Source: Bettongia penicillata ogilbyi
Taxonomy: Eukaryota; Chordata; Mammalia; Diprotodontia; Potoroidae
Reading direction: 5' to 3'
Assembly: GCA_023548195.1 (NCBI GenBank)
Contig: JAJHZJ010000799.1
Coordinates: 3,486,082 to 3,550,081 of the forward strand
Length of the DNA: 64,000 nt
The notes beneath the pieces are model-generated. The model was not told where the DNA came from and made no database searches. It saw only the letters and a program-made list of their open reading frames with translations. The position numbers and the translations under genes are program-made. Position 1 is the stretch's first letter. Every line of letters starts with the position of its first letter. Positions 33,883-45,225 of this stretch are shown here, piece by piece.

Positions 33883-34621
33883 CACCAAGCCCCATTATGG
33901 GGAGAGTCATTGTGGAGAGAAATGCTGGAATTCATGGTTCTTGGCATCACGGTTTTCACACAAAGGTCAGCGAGCACTTCCAGGTCAGATCTGCCTCTTC
34001 TTCCAGTAGACACTGTGACTTCCTTCCCACCCTGCTCCTCCATTTCTATTCCAAATTCACAATTTCCTCCTGCCTCATTAAGGACAAGCCCTTTCTAGCA
34101 GATGGTTGATGAGATCCACCCCAGGTTCACACCCCTGTTCAAATCATAATACTTAGTGTTTATAGAGCAGATCTTGTCCCCTTAGCCTGCTTCAAAACAT
34201 GAACCAGCTCTCCTCAAAACTCAAAGGGCCAAACAGCTCCCACTAAGGAGAAGTGGGAACATTGAATCAGGTGGGTTAGCAGGCAGGTGGGCACTTTCTT
34301 AATATAGTCACTTTCCCTTCACATTTTTTCCCTTCTCTTCTTGAACCTAATTTACCACAGAAGTCACCCCACTGACATTGCTGAAGCCGAGGGGTATACT
34401 TCCAGATTGGTCTAGGATGATCGAGTCTCAGCTTATATTAGTTCTGTGTGGAATGCTTCATAGTCTCTGATGAAATTGCAGGCACTTACGTTCTAAGTAT
34501 ACCTTCAGTTTTCTTCATTCCCTAATCTTGTCCCTAACTGTGCCCATCTCCATCCTCCCTTCTTAGCTCCCTAAGCTTTAGAATTCCAGAATACTACTGC
34601 CAAAAGGGACTTGAAGGATTA
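33879..34621. other. Repeat-poor stretch
   Basis: About 740 bp with no recognised repeat or exon. Confidence 0.4.
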
Positions 34622-34655
34622 TCGATCTATTGATTGATCTATCTATCTATCTATC
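34622..34655 (+). repeat. (CTAT)n microsatellite
   Basis: Runs directly into the left target duplication of the following SINE. Confidence 0.88.
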
Positions 34656-34994
34656 TACCCATCATCTAGGGCAGCTAGATGGTACAGTGAATAGAGCACC
34701 AGTACAGGAGTCAGGAGGACCTAAATTCAAATCTCACCTCAGACACTAGACACTCATTAGCTGTGTGACCTTGGGCAAGTCACTTAACCCCAATTACCTC
34801 ATCCTGAGTCATCTCCAATGATCCTGATGAATATCTGGTCACTGGATTCAGATGGCCCTGGAGGAGAAGTGAGGCTGGTGACCTGCACAGCCCTCCTTCA
34901 TGAAAAAACAAAGTCAAATGCAAATCATGTCATTATTTTTCTGATGGCATGGTCTTCTTTGGCAATGAAAGATGAACACAATACCCATCATCTA
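34656..34994 (+). mobile_element. Composite tRNA/RTE-tailed SINE with perfect 13-bp TSD
   Basis: SINE body at about 34669-34981. It has a tRNA-derived head (GGGCAGCTAGATGGTACAGT), a CORE-like part (CCTTGGGCAAGTCACTTAAC, then CCAATTACCTCA), then a 3' domain ('gaggctggtgacctgcacag', 'ctgatggcatggtcttcttt', 'gcaatgaaagatgaacac'). I recall that 3' domain as the RTE-related end of a marsupial SINE. TACCCATCATCTA is repeated exactly at 34656-34668 and 34982-34994. Confidence 0.87.
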
Positions 34995-35016
34995 TGTATG
35001 TATGTATGTATGTCTA
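34990..35016 (+). repeat. (ATGT)n microsatellite
   Basis: Short perfect ATGT run starting at the end of the right SINE duplication. Confidence 0.88.
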
Positions 35017-36384
35017 TCTGTAACATCTATATATCTATGTTTCTAACTCGAGCCTTCCTGATCAAGAGATCATATAAGGATATTGTGTACCCACACATAC
35101 ATATTAAATACAAAGTAATTTCAGGATAGAGATGGGAAGAAGGCACATGTGGAGTATAGGGGCTTGTCTGAGATGGTCATTTTCTTTTTTGAACTGCTAC
35201 TGATTTATTTCCTTACTAATTTCTAAGATAATTATGGAGTAAACTCTGATGTTTCCTAATAAATTAATATCAATGTACAATCTCTTTCAATTAGCTTGGT
35301 ACTTGCACCCTATTTTCTTAAGTAAACATGACAAATCTTTTATCCAATAAGCCTTTGTTCATTTCATTTTCTCTGTCAAATGCCCTAGTCACATGGGCTA
35401 AAATAATCTATTTTACTTGCTATACAATTTATTAACCATGAAAAGCTAATATCTAACCTATCTTTCACCCGAACGAGGACATTTTACATGCTTCTGTATA
35501 TACACAAGAAGACCTGACTCCAGACTGGCAGAGAGAATGCTGAGTGTCATGCTACAGAGTTCCATAAGATCCTTACTGAATTGCTTGCAGGCATTTTTTG
35601 GGAGAAGTGCATGAATAGGTGAAATTCCAGGAAATGTAAGACATGGCAGACATGTAAGGGAGGTTGGCACCATTGTATCTTTTCATTGAATGGAAATTCC
35701 AGAGATTCCTAAAAATTGACCTTCTTTGTGTTAACTATTTTACTCTCTCCTGGTTTGAGTTTTGATCTTATCTCATGCCCAGCTAAAGAGCTCATTTGTT
35801 CTTATATATTCTTTGTTATTTTCCAATCTGTACAATTTTTCTGAAGTCTTTTTGCTCTTTTGCTTGGATAAATAGATTTACTTACTATAGGACATTTGTG
35901 ATAGTTTTTTTTGTGAGTGATAAAAGGTAGGTAGGAAGGGGCTTAGCTCACAAGAATAAGTTAAGGACTACCCTATAGTTAAGAGCAATCAGAAATGAGG
36001 CTTTTGTTTTCAACTTATCATCTTTTGGGCTATAAGCATAGATGGTGAAGAGTTAGATAATGTTCTAGCCAACACCTGTCTCAGAGACTAGGACAAAGAG
36101 AACTCAGTCTTGGCAGCAGTCCTGGTGCTTGCTTGTCACCGCCCCCCCATCTAGTATACAGCTGATCCTGGAATAGACCTTGGCTTTATACTTCTCTGTA
36201 GAAATGGGTTAAAGTCTTAGCTTCTATAGATCTATGGTGTCCATGAGGTATTTCTATATATTTACACACATATTCATATATAAACACATACTTATATATC
36301 ACAAAGACATATTTCAACCACATATTTCCATTAAAAAATCACAGTCAGAGTTACCTCTAGTCACCAACTGCAAGTGTGACTTAA
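35017..36384. other. Long A/T-rich repeat-poor stretch
   Basis: About 1.4 kb without confident repeats apart from ATAC-like runs (36255-36300). It is A/T-rich, with TAAT-type homeodomain cores such as TCAATTAGC near 35288. No exon recognised. Confidence 0.4.
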
Positions 36385-36455
36385 ATGAGATATCTATAAA
36401 GCACTCAGTACTGCCTGGTACATAGTTGGTGCTTAATTAGTACTTGCTTTCATCC
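36385..36455 (+). mobile_element. MIR/L2 3' end fragment
   Basis: Sense: 'ataaagcactcagtactgcc' then 'tggtacatagttggtgctta'. Confidence 0.6.
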
Positions 36456-37384
36456 TTTCTTTTTTCTTCTCACCTCTAGAGATAGTCCCATCATTCAGCT
36501 TTCTCAAGGTAGCAGTTAATGTTTTGTAATAATTTTCTTCAGTAAACCTCTACAAGATAACAGTTAAACTCAGTTCTCTTAGGAAATATCTTTTTAGTTT
36601 GTTAGGGAAAAATTTCTTTATTTTTATACCTCACAATTCTCTCTCTAGCCATAAACTCTCCACATGACAATAAAATTGCCACACTTTTGAGATTCTATCC
36701 CTCTCAAAGACTGATGAGGCAGAGCCAAGGGACAACTCCTATACTTGCAGTAAGGCTATGTATTTGTTTTAGTTTTCACAAATATGGTGGGAGTGAGTGC
36801 AAGAATCAGGTTTTTATCCAATTTGGTTCTTATGTAATGAGGTACTGGGATGTAGAATTTTAGATGGAAATCCATTATTTCTCTAGAATTCTATTTCTTC
36901 AGGGCTTGTTTATATGGGCCCATCTTCTCTACATATAGTCATTGTTTGGTATATATATAGGCTATAGCAGCTACATCAGTAAGCATTACTTCCACCCTGA
37001 TTTTATCCAGCAGCAGGGTCTCTATCATATGCACAAGAATTTGTGGATCTCTTAGCATGACTTGATCTTAAGATACTCTCTAGCAGCTGACCTGCTCACT
37101 ATATGGCAAAATCTAAAAAGTTCCTTTTCCTTCATCATGTGATCAATGATAATTTTAAATACCAATGGGTAGATCTTGAATTACAGTGAATAGTCATTTA
37201 ATGATCAGTTGTTCTTCATCTTACAATATATAGCAAATCCTTTCTCATCATGAAGTCCTATGCCAGCAATATAAATATTAGCTATTAGTGCTGTCACTTT
37301 AATCATCACTGTATCCTAGATCTAAGGGTGAAAATCACTTTCATAACTTTAAAGTTATTAATTACATTTAATACAATCCTTCAT
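36456..37384. other. Repeat-poor A/T-rich stretch
   Basis: About 930 bp, no recognised repeat or gene. Confidence 0.4.
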
Positions 37385-37600
37385 TTTACAGGTGAGGAAA
37401 CTGAGGCAACATCGAAAGCGTAATAAATTCTGGATTCATGAGCCATAGGATTATAGATTTAGAAGTAAGAGAAAACTTAAGAATCATTAGGTCAAGTTCC
37501 CTTATTTTATAGCTGAGGAAACTGAGGTCATAGCAATGAAGTCACATGTCTAAGTTCACATCCAAGATTCTAACCTATGTCCTCTGACTTGAAATACATC
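37385..37600 (-). mobile_element. Two MIR SINE fragments
   Basis: Antisense: 'ttttacaggtgaggaaactg' (37383-37402) and a second copy with 'ttatagctgaggaaactgag' and 'tcacatgtctaagttcacat' (37440-37600). Confidence 0.68.
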
Positions 37601-37639
37601 AATCTTTCTCCCAAACCCTACTGCCTCAGTCTATCTGGA

Positions 37640-37890
37640 CCAATCAACCTAGGTTCCATTGTCCTACTCACTATCCATGGGACCTAGGGCAGATTACTTC
37701 AAGTTATCTTTTAGCTTAAAGTTGGCATCTATGGATTACAGTATTCTATCCCCCCAACACACACAGCACTCATAGAGAACCACGGAAAGGGCACAGGACT
37801 GGATACCAAGAGGCCTAGAATTAGTTCCGGAGTAGCCACAAACTGATGGTGAGAGCTTGTACAAGAGGCTTCACTTCTAGGGGTGGTGAC
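37640..37890 (+). mobile_element. MIR-like fragments, diverged
   Basis: Sense remnants: 'gggacctagggcagattact' and 'gaaagggcacaggactggat'. Confidence 0.4.
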
Positions 37891-37904
37891 TTTTGTCAGT
37901 TGCC

Positions 37905-38030
37905 AATCTAGTAATCAATCAACAAGCATTTATTAAGCTCCTACTGTGTGCCAGATACTGTACTAAGAGCTAGGGAAACAAAGAGAGGCAAAAGACAATC
38001 CCTGCCCTCAAGGAGTAAGGGCATCTCACA
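37905..38030 (-). mobile_element. L2 LINE 3' end
   Basis: Antisense, well preserved: 'aacaagcatttattaagctc', 'ctactgtgtgccagatactg', 'agagctagggaaacaaagag', 'aatccctgccctcaaggag'. Confidence 0.85.
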
Positions 38031-38174
38031 AGCCTATGGCAGTGATAACTGGATGGGTCACTTTGAAAAATTAAAAGGACTGTACATGGAGCAGATATCT
38101 GTTAGTGATGTCAAATGAGTAAAGCTTCAGGAAATTTAGATCTTTTTAAAAAAAATCTGCTTACTCTTGTTGAA

Positions 38175-38430
38175 TCTTTCTCTCTTTTTCTCTTCCTTCC
38201 TTCCTTCCTTCCTTCCTTCCTTCCTTCCTTCCTTCTTTCCTTCCTTCCTTCCTTCCTTCCTTCCTTCCTTCCTTCCTTCCCTTCCTTCCTTCCTTCCTTC
38301 CTTTTCTCCTTCCCTCTACCTACCTCTCTCCTTCCCTTCCTTCCTTCCCTTTTTCTGTCCTTCCTTCTTCCCTCTCATCCTCTCTCCCTTCTTTCCTTCT
38401 TGTCTCCTTCCCTCCCTCCTCAACTGTACC
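38175..38430 (+). repeat. (TTCC)n pyrimidine tract
   Basis: Pyrimidines only at 38175-38317 (143 nt), then an imperfect CT-rich continuation. The S/F/L/P-rich open frames here are artefacts. Confidence 0.96.
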
Positions 38431-38439
38431 CTGTGTTCC

Positions 38440-38570
38440 TAGAGATTTATCTAGGGACACTGAGTAGGCAAGTTATTTGCCCATGGTCATGTAATAGGTA
38501 TCCAAGGCAAGCCTTGAGCCCATGCCTTCCTGCCTCCTATCTATTATACCACATTGCCTCCTTCTTTTGT
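38440..38570 (-). mobile_element. MIR SINE, diverged
   Basis: Antisense: 'ttatttgcccatggtcatgt', 'cttgagcccatgccttcctg', 'tctattataccacattgcct'. Confidence 0.62.
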
Positions 38571-39184
38571 TGACCCTCTTCAAATAGAATGTCCTTTCCA
38601 AGTCATTCTGAAATACATGGGCTGGCTAAATTGGGTCCCATGTTTATCTCCTCTTCTTTTGAGGCAAGTAGTTTCCCCACACTAGAGGGTTGAGAGTTGT
38701 GGATAGACTAAATGCCCTTCCCTTATCAGGACAGTAGCCCATCATTAGGCCTGTGGAAGTTATGTTCCAAGGCATATGGAACAAGCCACTTCTCTGGTAA
38801 AGGGCATACATGTATCTTACTCACCGGGACTTGCCTCCTACTTTAGAACGTTCCTCTGATAGCTTCATTGCGCTACTACACTTTGCCAGTGACCCACATG
38901 CAATTGGGTTGCTTACATACAGAACCAAAAGGACACTGGCCAGTGTCCCATTTCCGATAGCTTTACTTCATTTTCTGGGCAAGCAGTCCCAATCCCATTT
39001 TCCAACTATCCAGAGTTGGAAAATCAATAAATACTCATTGAGTTGATGCATCCCCTTCAAACTGGGTTGGGAGGGGTAGTGCTGGTGCCAATTATACTTG
39101 GGAGTTTCCTTAACTAGCATAATTGATTAGAATGATTGGTGATGCATAGGACTTTTATGCATACTATGTTTGAAAAGATTCAAT
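38571..39184. other. Repeat-poor stretch
   Basis: No recognised repeat or gene. Confidence 0.4.
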
Positions 39185-39320
39185 GAATTATTTCTGTATC
39201 AGGTGGATTTGCATTCCAGGGGACTTCATTTCAAACCCTAATGTACTACTGTGGGATGTTGAATAAGCCATTTCCCCTTTGCTCTATATCCTCACCTATT
39301 AATTGATGAGGTCAGACTAG
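39185..39320 (+). mobile_element. MIR SINE, diverged
   Basis: Sense: 'ctgtatcaggtggatttgca', 'gttgaataagccatttcccc', 'aattgatgaggtcagactag'. Confidence 0.55.
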
Positions 39321-39324
39321 ACAT

Positions 39325-39590
39325 TTTTTATTTAGTTTTTTTGTCAGTCATGTCTGACTCTTTGTGACCCCATTTGGGGTTTTCTTGGCAAAGATGATGG
39401 AGTGGTTTGCCAGTTATTCCTCCAGCTTATTTTATAGATGAGGAAACTGAAGCAAACAGGGTTAAGTGACTTGCTCAGAGTCACACAGCTAGTAAGTGTC
39501 TGAGGCCAGATTTGAACTCAGAAAGATGAGTCTTCCTCGCACTTGACATGGAGCTCTAACTGCTGTACCACCCAGCTACCCCAGACTAAA
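39325..39590 (-). mobile_element. Mar1-type CORE-SINE, full length
   Basis: Antisense with A-tail as T-runs on the plus strand (39325-39345), GTCAGTCATGTCTGACTCTT, 'gatgaggaaactgaagcaaa', GAGTCACACAGCTAGTAAGT and head 'accacccagctacccc'. A short CAGACTA at 39313-39319 and 39582-39588 may be a target duplication. Confidence 0.9.
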
Positions 39591-39629
39591 TAAAATCAGA
39601 CTAAATGATCTTTGAGGGCCTTTCTTTTG

Positions 39630-39900
39630 AGAATCCCTTCTTTACTTGGACTCAGCTCAAGCTCCACCTTCTATACAAATTATTTTTGATACCTTTCTCT
39701 CCCCTCTATGGCTAGCGCCTTCTTCTCAAATTTGCTGTGTGCTTATCTTGTAATTTAGCTTGTATATGGATATGTGCATATGAGAAATATGAGCTCCTGG
39801 GGGAAAGAGCTACCCATTTATGTTCTCATATCTCCAGTGTCTTGCACCATGCCTGGCATAGGGCAAATATTTAATAAATGCATGCTAATGGGTTATTGAT
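39630..39900 (+). mobile_element. L2 LINE 3' end
   Basis: Sense: 'ctcagctcaagctccacctt', 'gagctcctgggggaaagagc', 'ccatgcctggcatagggcaa', 'atttaataaatgcatgctaa'. Confidence 0.8.
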
Positions 39901-39959
39901 TGATTTCCAGCCTTAAAATCTTACGATCCCACATAGTCTCTGAGATTTCCCTTACATTT

Positions 39960-40965
39960 TCAAATGGGCGATGAGGGTGGAAAGATTGATTGGAGCTGGA
40001 TTGTAAAGAGTATTACAAGCTAAGTAGAGACATTTATATTTGAGGGACACTAGGGAACCACTGGATTTAATACAGCAGGAGATTACTGTTGTAAAATATT
40101 CCAGGAAGGAAGAATGACTTAGGTAGCAATGTAGAGAATGGATCCAAGTATTAGAATAATTAAGAGGTTATGGTAATAACCTAGGCAAGTGGTAGTGAGA
40201 CTCTGATCAAAGGCAGGAGCTATGGGAGTAGAGAGAAGTGGTTGGATGGGAGACATATTTTAGAAGTAGAAACAGCAAGAATTTGGCAATTGACTGGATA
40301 TGCAGAATGGGAGTGAGGAGTCCAGGAAAATGGTAGGGTTATGAATCTGGGAGATTGGAAGGATGATGGTAACTTTAATAAAAATAGAAAACTTTGAAGA
40401 GAGAAGGGTTTAGGAGAAAAGATAATAATAATTATAAAAATGCTATAGAAGTTAATTTAATATAAATATTAATGCTAGTTAATAATATAAAATAGTATAA
40501 AATTTAGCATGAAAATAAAATGATAGTTACAAAAATATATTTAATTTTTGATATGTTTAAAATGTCCATTAGCAATTGGTGATATGGCATCGAAGGTAGA
40601 TTTTAGTAGATAGATCTGGGAGTCATCTGAATAGAGATGATGCTTATACCTATGAGAGATGATGAGATTAACAAAGAGATAGTATAGAGACAGAAGAGAA
40701 GAAGATCAGGACAGAACCTTGGGGCATATACACAGGAGGCATGCTATAGATGATAAACTAGCAAAAGAGACTGAGGATTGGTCAATCACACAGGTAGGAA
40801 AGGTAGTGTCACATAAACTCAGACAAGAGAGAGTATCCAGGAGGAGAAGGTGGTCAATGGTGTCAAGAGCAGCTAATAGGTGAAGAAGAATTAGGATTGA
40901 GAAAAGACCACCACACTTGGCAATTCAAAGATCACTGGTATCTTGGGCGAGAATAGATTGAAAGG
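39960..40965 (-). mobile_element. L2 LINE with RT-domain remnant, antisense
   Basis: Antisense L2 with an A/T-rich interruption at about 40375-40560. On the minus strand, 40840-40960 carries the pattern of the 'DLSAAFDTVDH'-type RT motif region, and about 40600-40660 carries the equivalent of 'YADDSQI' (plus-strand text 'tctgggagtcatctgaatag'). Reading frames are destroyed. I infer RT content from the known antisense appearance of L2. Confidence 0.68.
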
Positions 40966-41044
40966 ATTGAGGAGTACGAGAAAAGGAAGCAGATGCTGAG
41001 TGTGTAGGAAGCTTTTCCTAATCACAACAGTCACCGTCAGAAAA

Positions 41045-41247
41045 GTTTATTGATCTCTTTGATGTAATGGACCCCTATTGCAATCTGGTGAAGGCTACAG
41101 TCCTCTTCTCTGGATGATATTTTTAAATGCAAAAAATAAAATTCATAGCACTACAAGGAACATCAATAGCATTAATTACCAAATTACTAAATTACAGTTT
41201 TCAAATATTAAAAAATCAAGTTCAGTGGATCCCAATTTAAGAACCTG
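41045..41247 (-). mobile_element. hAT-like MITE with TTCTTAA-type ends
   Basis: The minus-strand end starts CAGGTTCTTAAATTGGGATC. The plus-strand body 'aatggacccctattgcaatc' and an A/T-rich middle match the copies at 60514-60720 and 62792-62981. Confidence 0.62.
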
Positions 41248-41389
41248 TCTGGCATTGTCATTTAACTTTACTTAGATGTATGTGTGTGTCTCTAATTCAG
41301 TGTATCTTTCTAACTACATAATTGCAACATGTTTAGTGCCATAGGAGCATTGAATGACAGAGAAGTTTATTTCCCCAGCAACGTTATAA

Positions 41390-41500
41390 GCTCTCTGAGG
41401 ACAAGGGTAAGGTGTAGTTTATCTTTGTATTTTCCATAACACCTTTCCATGACACCAAGAAATGTTTGTGGAGCAAATGAATGAATGAAAGAATGAATGT
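41390..41500 (+). mobile_element. L2 LINE 3' end
   Basis: Sense: 'ataagctctctgaggacaag', 'agtttatctttgtattttcc', ending in GAATGAATGAAAGAATG simple tail. Confidence 0.65.
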
Positions 41501-42029
41501 GCCCTGGGCCCCCTACCTGATTCCCATCATGCCAGTGCCTGGTTTCTTTTGATTCTTTATATTGGAACTAATGTTAACTCAGGTTGTTCTCTAGGAAAAT
41601 TTTTGTGTGTAACCTCTTGCTAGTTCCTCTGGGCTTTTAGGAAATCCAGCCCCCTGTTTGAGGAGTGAAACATCCGCCATGCTAAAAGCTGATTTTGCCT
41701 ACATAACTTGGTTTGACTTCTTAGAATTTTGCCTGAGCTGACTGACTTTTTAACTGATTTCTCTGAATCAAGCAGTTGTTTAGGCATCATGTGGACCCTT
41801 CAACTTTAGCTCCAGCAGCTGTATATTCACAGAGCGGAAGGAACCTGGCAAGGCCATCTGGCCTGCTGAATGCCTCTATTCATCCCTTGGAGACACTGTC
41901 TCTCACCTTGCTGCCTTTCAAAGGTACTTTCCATTTCCTTTCAAGTCCTCTGTGGCCCAGAAATTTCCACGCTCTGTCTCTCATCCTGTGTGAGCTATTT
42001 CTAGCCTGGATTTATTTGTGCATACTTTC
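41501..42029. other. Repeat-poor stretch
   Basis: No classified repeat. The first part of a 134-codon open frame (41776-42180) lies here, but its second half is microsatellite, so it is not supported as a gene. Confidence 0.4.
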
Positions 42030-42330
42030 TTTACTATATATGTGTGTATACATACACAATATACACACATGCATATTTACACACATGTGTATGGGTACAT
42101 GCATGTATGTGTCCATGTATAGATGTGTTTGTGTGCACATACACACACTTATGCACGTATATACATGCACGTGCAAATAAACATACAACACAACCTACAT
42201 GCACATCTACATATGCATATGTGTGTATGTATATGCATGTACTATATGCACCTACAGTATAAGCATGATGTAAAGGTATACATATATGTGTATGTGTATA
42301 TATATGCATATGCATATGTATATGTATTTT
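42030..42330 (+). repeat. (CA/TA)-rich microsatellite
   Basis: About 300 bp of ACACAT/ATGTGT/ATATGCAT alternation. Open frames on both strands rich in H/T/Y/C/M are artefacts. Confidence 0.93.
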
Positions 42331-42884
42331 CAGAATGCTCCAGACGAATCAGTGCAATTTAATTAAGGTATTAATGCATATGTCTGTATGTGTTTATACA
42401 TATGCATTCATCTATATAAATATGTATTCCTTCCTCCCTTCCAAATGCATTCTTTTCCTCACCAACTACCATTTCCCACAAAATGACAGCCTCCCAAACT
42501 CAAACAGGAAATCTGCTGCCGCTTCCCCTCATCAAATCACCTGCCTTTCTACCTTGGGAGTACTCCTGTTTCAGGTTGTTGATCTTGGAGTAGCTATAGA
42601 TCCATGGACACTGCTGAATTGACTTTTGGAACATTTACCTGAACTCAGTTTATAGCTCCTGGACTTTGCCCAGCAAGCTGGTTGTATCTCAAGTCAATTC
42701 CATATTCCCCGCACTGATCCCTTGTGGTTTATAAACTTCAAGTTATGTGCGAGCCATATGCATCCATATTTCCTGACCCTGCTGTTACTCAGCCCAGAGG
42801 AGTAGTTACAGTTGATGAGCAATCTATTAAAAATACTACTATGTATATTAAAAAGTATATCCATGACCATAAGAGGAAGTATGG
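42331..42884. other. Repeat-poor stretch
   Basis: No recognised repeat or gene. Confidence 0.4.
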
Positions 42885-43010
42885 TGTTGATTGAAAGTAG
42901 GGCTAGAAGTAAAGAAGGAGTGGGTTCAAGTCTTCACCTTTTACAGATGTTGGCCATGTGGCCCTGGGCAAGTCACTTAACTTTAGTGTCCCATGGCAAC
43001 TCTGCAGAGC
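42885..43010 (+). mobile_element. MIR-type SINE
   Basis: Sense: 'gaaggagtgggttcaagtct', then 'gccctgggcaagtcacttaa'. Confidence 0.72.
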
Positions 43011-43068
43011 AAGGGCTGATTGTCAGTGGTAGGGGGAGTTACCTCACTGAGCGAAAGAGCAACAGAAA

Positions 43069-43448
43069 ATCCATCCATCCATCCATCCCTCCATCCATCC
43101 ATCCATCCATCCATCCATCCCTCCATCCATCCATCCATTCATCCATCCATCCATCCATCCATCCATCCATCCCTCCCTCCATCCATCCATCCATCCATCC
43201 ATCCATCCCTCCATCCATCCATCCATCCATCCATCCATCCATCCATCCCTCCATCCATCCATCCATCCATCCCTCCATCCATCCCTCCATCCATCCATCC
43301 CTCCATCCATCCATCCATCCATCCCTCCATCCATCCATCCATCCATCCATCATCCATCCATCCATCCATCCATCCATCCATCCATCCCTCCCTCCCTCCC
43401 TCCATCCATCCATCCATCCATCCATCCATCCATCCATCCATCCATCCA
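43069..43448 (+). repeat. (ATCC)n minisatellite-like array
   Basis: About 95 tetranucleotide units. Most are ATCC. CTCC variants sit at 43089, 43121, 43173, 43177, 43209, 43249, 43273, 43285, 43301 and 43325, and ATTC at 43137. Unit phase holds until a 3-nt slip near 43350. Because 12 nt encode I-H-P-S, all forward frames stay open (and W-M-D-G on the reverse). The resulting 100-227 codon frames are artefacts. Confidence 0.98.
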
Positions 43449-43744
43449 GACACACAGGCAGATTGATTCAATTCTTGTTCATTCATACTAGTTGAAGACA
43501 ACAAAAACAAAAGAAAAAGTGCATAGCTGATCTCAAATCTTTTATATTTGACTGTGGAATCCAGTGACATGTCCCCTTCCTTCCTGTTAAGTGTCCTTTT
43601 CCAGGGATGGGGGGCTTGAAACCAGCACAGGAGGATCCAGTATGTGGCTGTGGGTTATGAGACAGTTTGGACCTCTCAGTTTGCTGTACCCAGGTCCTGG
43701 GCCAACTCAGGAAAGACCTTTGGATCTGCAGATAAATACTCAAG
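43449..43744. other. Unassigned stretch
   Basis: No recognised repeat or gene. Confidence 0.35.
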
Positions 43745-43920
43745 GAACATGGATGATCTCTGTTGTGGTGGATAAGTTACTTAATCTCCCTGAGCTTAAC
43801 TTCCTCCTTTGAAAAAGATGAATATTTATATTTCCACCAAATATGTATCTCACCAGGTTGTTGTGAGAAAGTTCTTTGGGAACCTGGAACATAGTAAGCA
43901 CCTCATAAATGTTCTATCTA
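43745..43920 (+). mobile_element. MIR SINE
   Basis: Sense: 'ggataagttacttaatctcc', 'ttcctcctttgaaaaagatg', 'aggttgttgtgagaaagttc', 'catagtaagcacctcataaa'. Confidence 0.8.
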
Positions 43921-43936
43921 CCTGTCTTCTTATTCA

Positions 43937-44370
43937 TTTTCTTTCTTTCTTTCTTTTTCTTCCTTCCTTCCTTCCTTCCTTCCTTCCTTCCTTCCTTCCT
44001 TCCTTCCTTCCTTCCTTCCTTCCTTCCTTCCTTCCTTCCTTCCTTCCTTCCTTCCTTCCTTCTTTTCTTTCTTTCTTTCTTCCCCTCTCCCTTTCTTTCT
44101 TTCTCTTTCTCTTCCTTCCATTCCTTTTTTCCTTCCTTTCTTCCTTTCTCTTCATTATCTTTGTTACTTTCTTTGTCTTTCTCTGTCTTCCTCTCTCTTT
44201 CTCTGTCGCTCAGCTATCTGTATCTTTCTGTATCTGTCTTTCTGTTTTTTTTTCTTTGTTTCCCTTTGTCTCTTTCTCTGTCTTCCTCTCTCTCTGTCTC
44301 TTTCTAGCTCTGTTCTCTATCCCTATTTATCTCTCTTTCTCTGTCTCTGCCTCTTTCCGTCTCTGTATCT
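43937..44370 (+). repeat. (TTCC)n then (CTTT)/(CTCTGT)-rich pyrimidine tract
   Basis: Pyrimidines only at 43937-44119 (183 nt, TTCC core about 43960-44061). This is followed by a CTTTCT/TCTGTC-rich region to about 44370. The 200-codon plus-strand open frame across it (43809-44411) is artefactual. Confidence 0.96.
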
Positions 44371-44389
44371 CAGCTGTCATTACTGAGCA

Positions 44390-44800
44390 GTGGTGTCCAA
44401 TCTGCGCTTGAAGACTTTGAGGAAGGAAGAACGCACTATCTTCAGAGGCAGCCCATTTTCCTTTCAAATGGCTCTAATTTTGAGGAAACTTGTACTTGGC
44501 TCATTTTACACCTGCCTGTAGACCTTTGCCCCTAATTCTCTCCTCTGGGAACAAGAACAAATCTTTTCACTCCTCCATATGGGAAAGCCCTTGAAATACT
44601 TGAAAACAGATACCACATTCTTCCCGAGTGTTCCCTTCTCCAGACTAAACATCCTCAGTTCCTTCCAAGAATCCTCATATAAGATGATTACTGGCCTGGT
44701 TGTCCTTCTCTGGATCTAGCCCAGTTTGTCAAAGTCCATTTTCAAGCATAGTGCCCAGAACTAATACAATGATGTGGCTGTTGATGGCCAAGTCTTGGTT
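44390..44800 (-). mobile_element. CR1/L3 LINE fragment
   Basis: Antisense CR1 signature in order: 'tcttcagaggcagcccattt', 'ctccagactaaacatcctca', 'tggttgtccttctctggatc', 'agtttgtcaaagtccatttt', 'gtgcccagaactaatacaat'. Confidence 0.8.
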
Positions 44801-45089
44801 ACATCCTTGGGATGGAGGGGAGGAATGACCCTAGATCAAGTCAAAATTGGGTTAGTCACAGTGGTAAATAGAACTTTAGGCACTGTTTATACCCCATTTG
44901 ATTAACATTTTTATAAGTCAAGAAAAGGGAAAGTATGAAACTTGATATTTGAATGACAGAAATTCAGGAAAATTTGTCTCAGGTTCTGGCTAGTGAAAGA
45001 AACTAATTTTTTTGGACTAACTGCGAATTCACAGAAGGAAATCCCATGATCTTCATCAGTCAATATAATACATAGGTGGAAAATCACAG
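44801..45089. other. Unassigned stretch
   Basis: No feature recognised. Confidence 0.35.
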
Positions 45090-45225
45090 AACCTAGAATT
45101 ATAGACCTAGAAGGAGTTTGGTTTTATAGGGGACAAACTGACATTCATAAAAATTAAGGGACTTGTCCAAGGTCACATCACTAGATTGTGACAGAGCCAG
45201 ATCTAAGTTCCAGGTTTCACGTTTC
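45090..45225 (-). mobile_element. MIR SINE
   Basis: Antisense: 'aattaagggacttgtccaag', then 'gtcacatcactagattgtga'. Confidence 0.65.

Noticed and set aside
41776..42180. 134-codon open frame that might be an exon
   Set aside because: Its C-terminal half is CA/TA microsatellite and no splice sites or domain support it.
43069..43448. CRISPR-like regular repetition
   Set aside because: Simple tetranucleotide repeat without spacers, in a vertebrate genome.
42812..43495. 227-codon open frame with tandem I-H-P-S repeats, and its W-M-D-G reverse frames
   Set aside because: Produced entirely by the (ATCC)n array, since a 4-bp unit keeps several frames open. No gene context.
43809..44411. 200-codon plus-strand open frame, hydrophobic and signal-like
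   Set aside because: Two-thirds is TTCC/CTTT repeat translated as L/P/S/F. The hydrophobicity is compositional.
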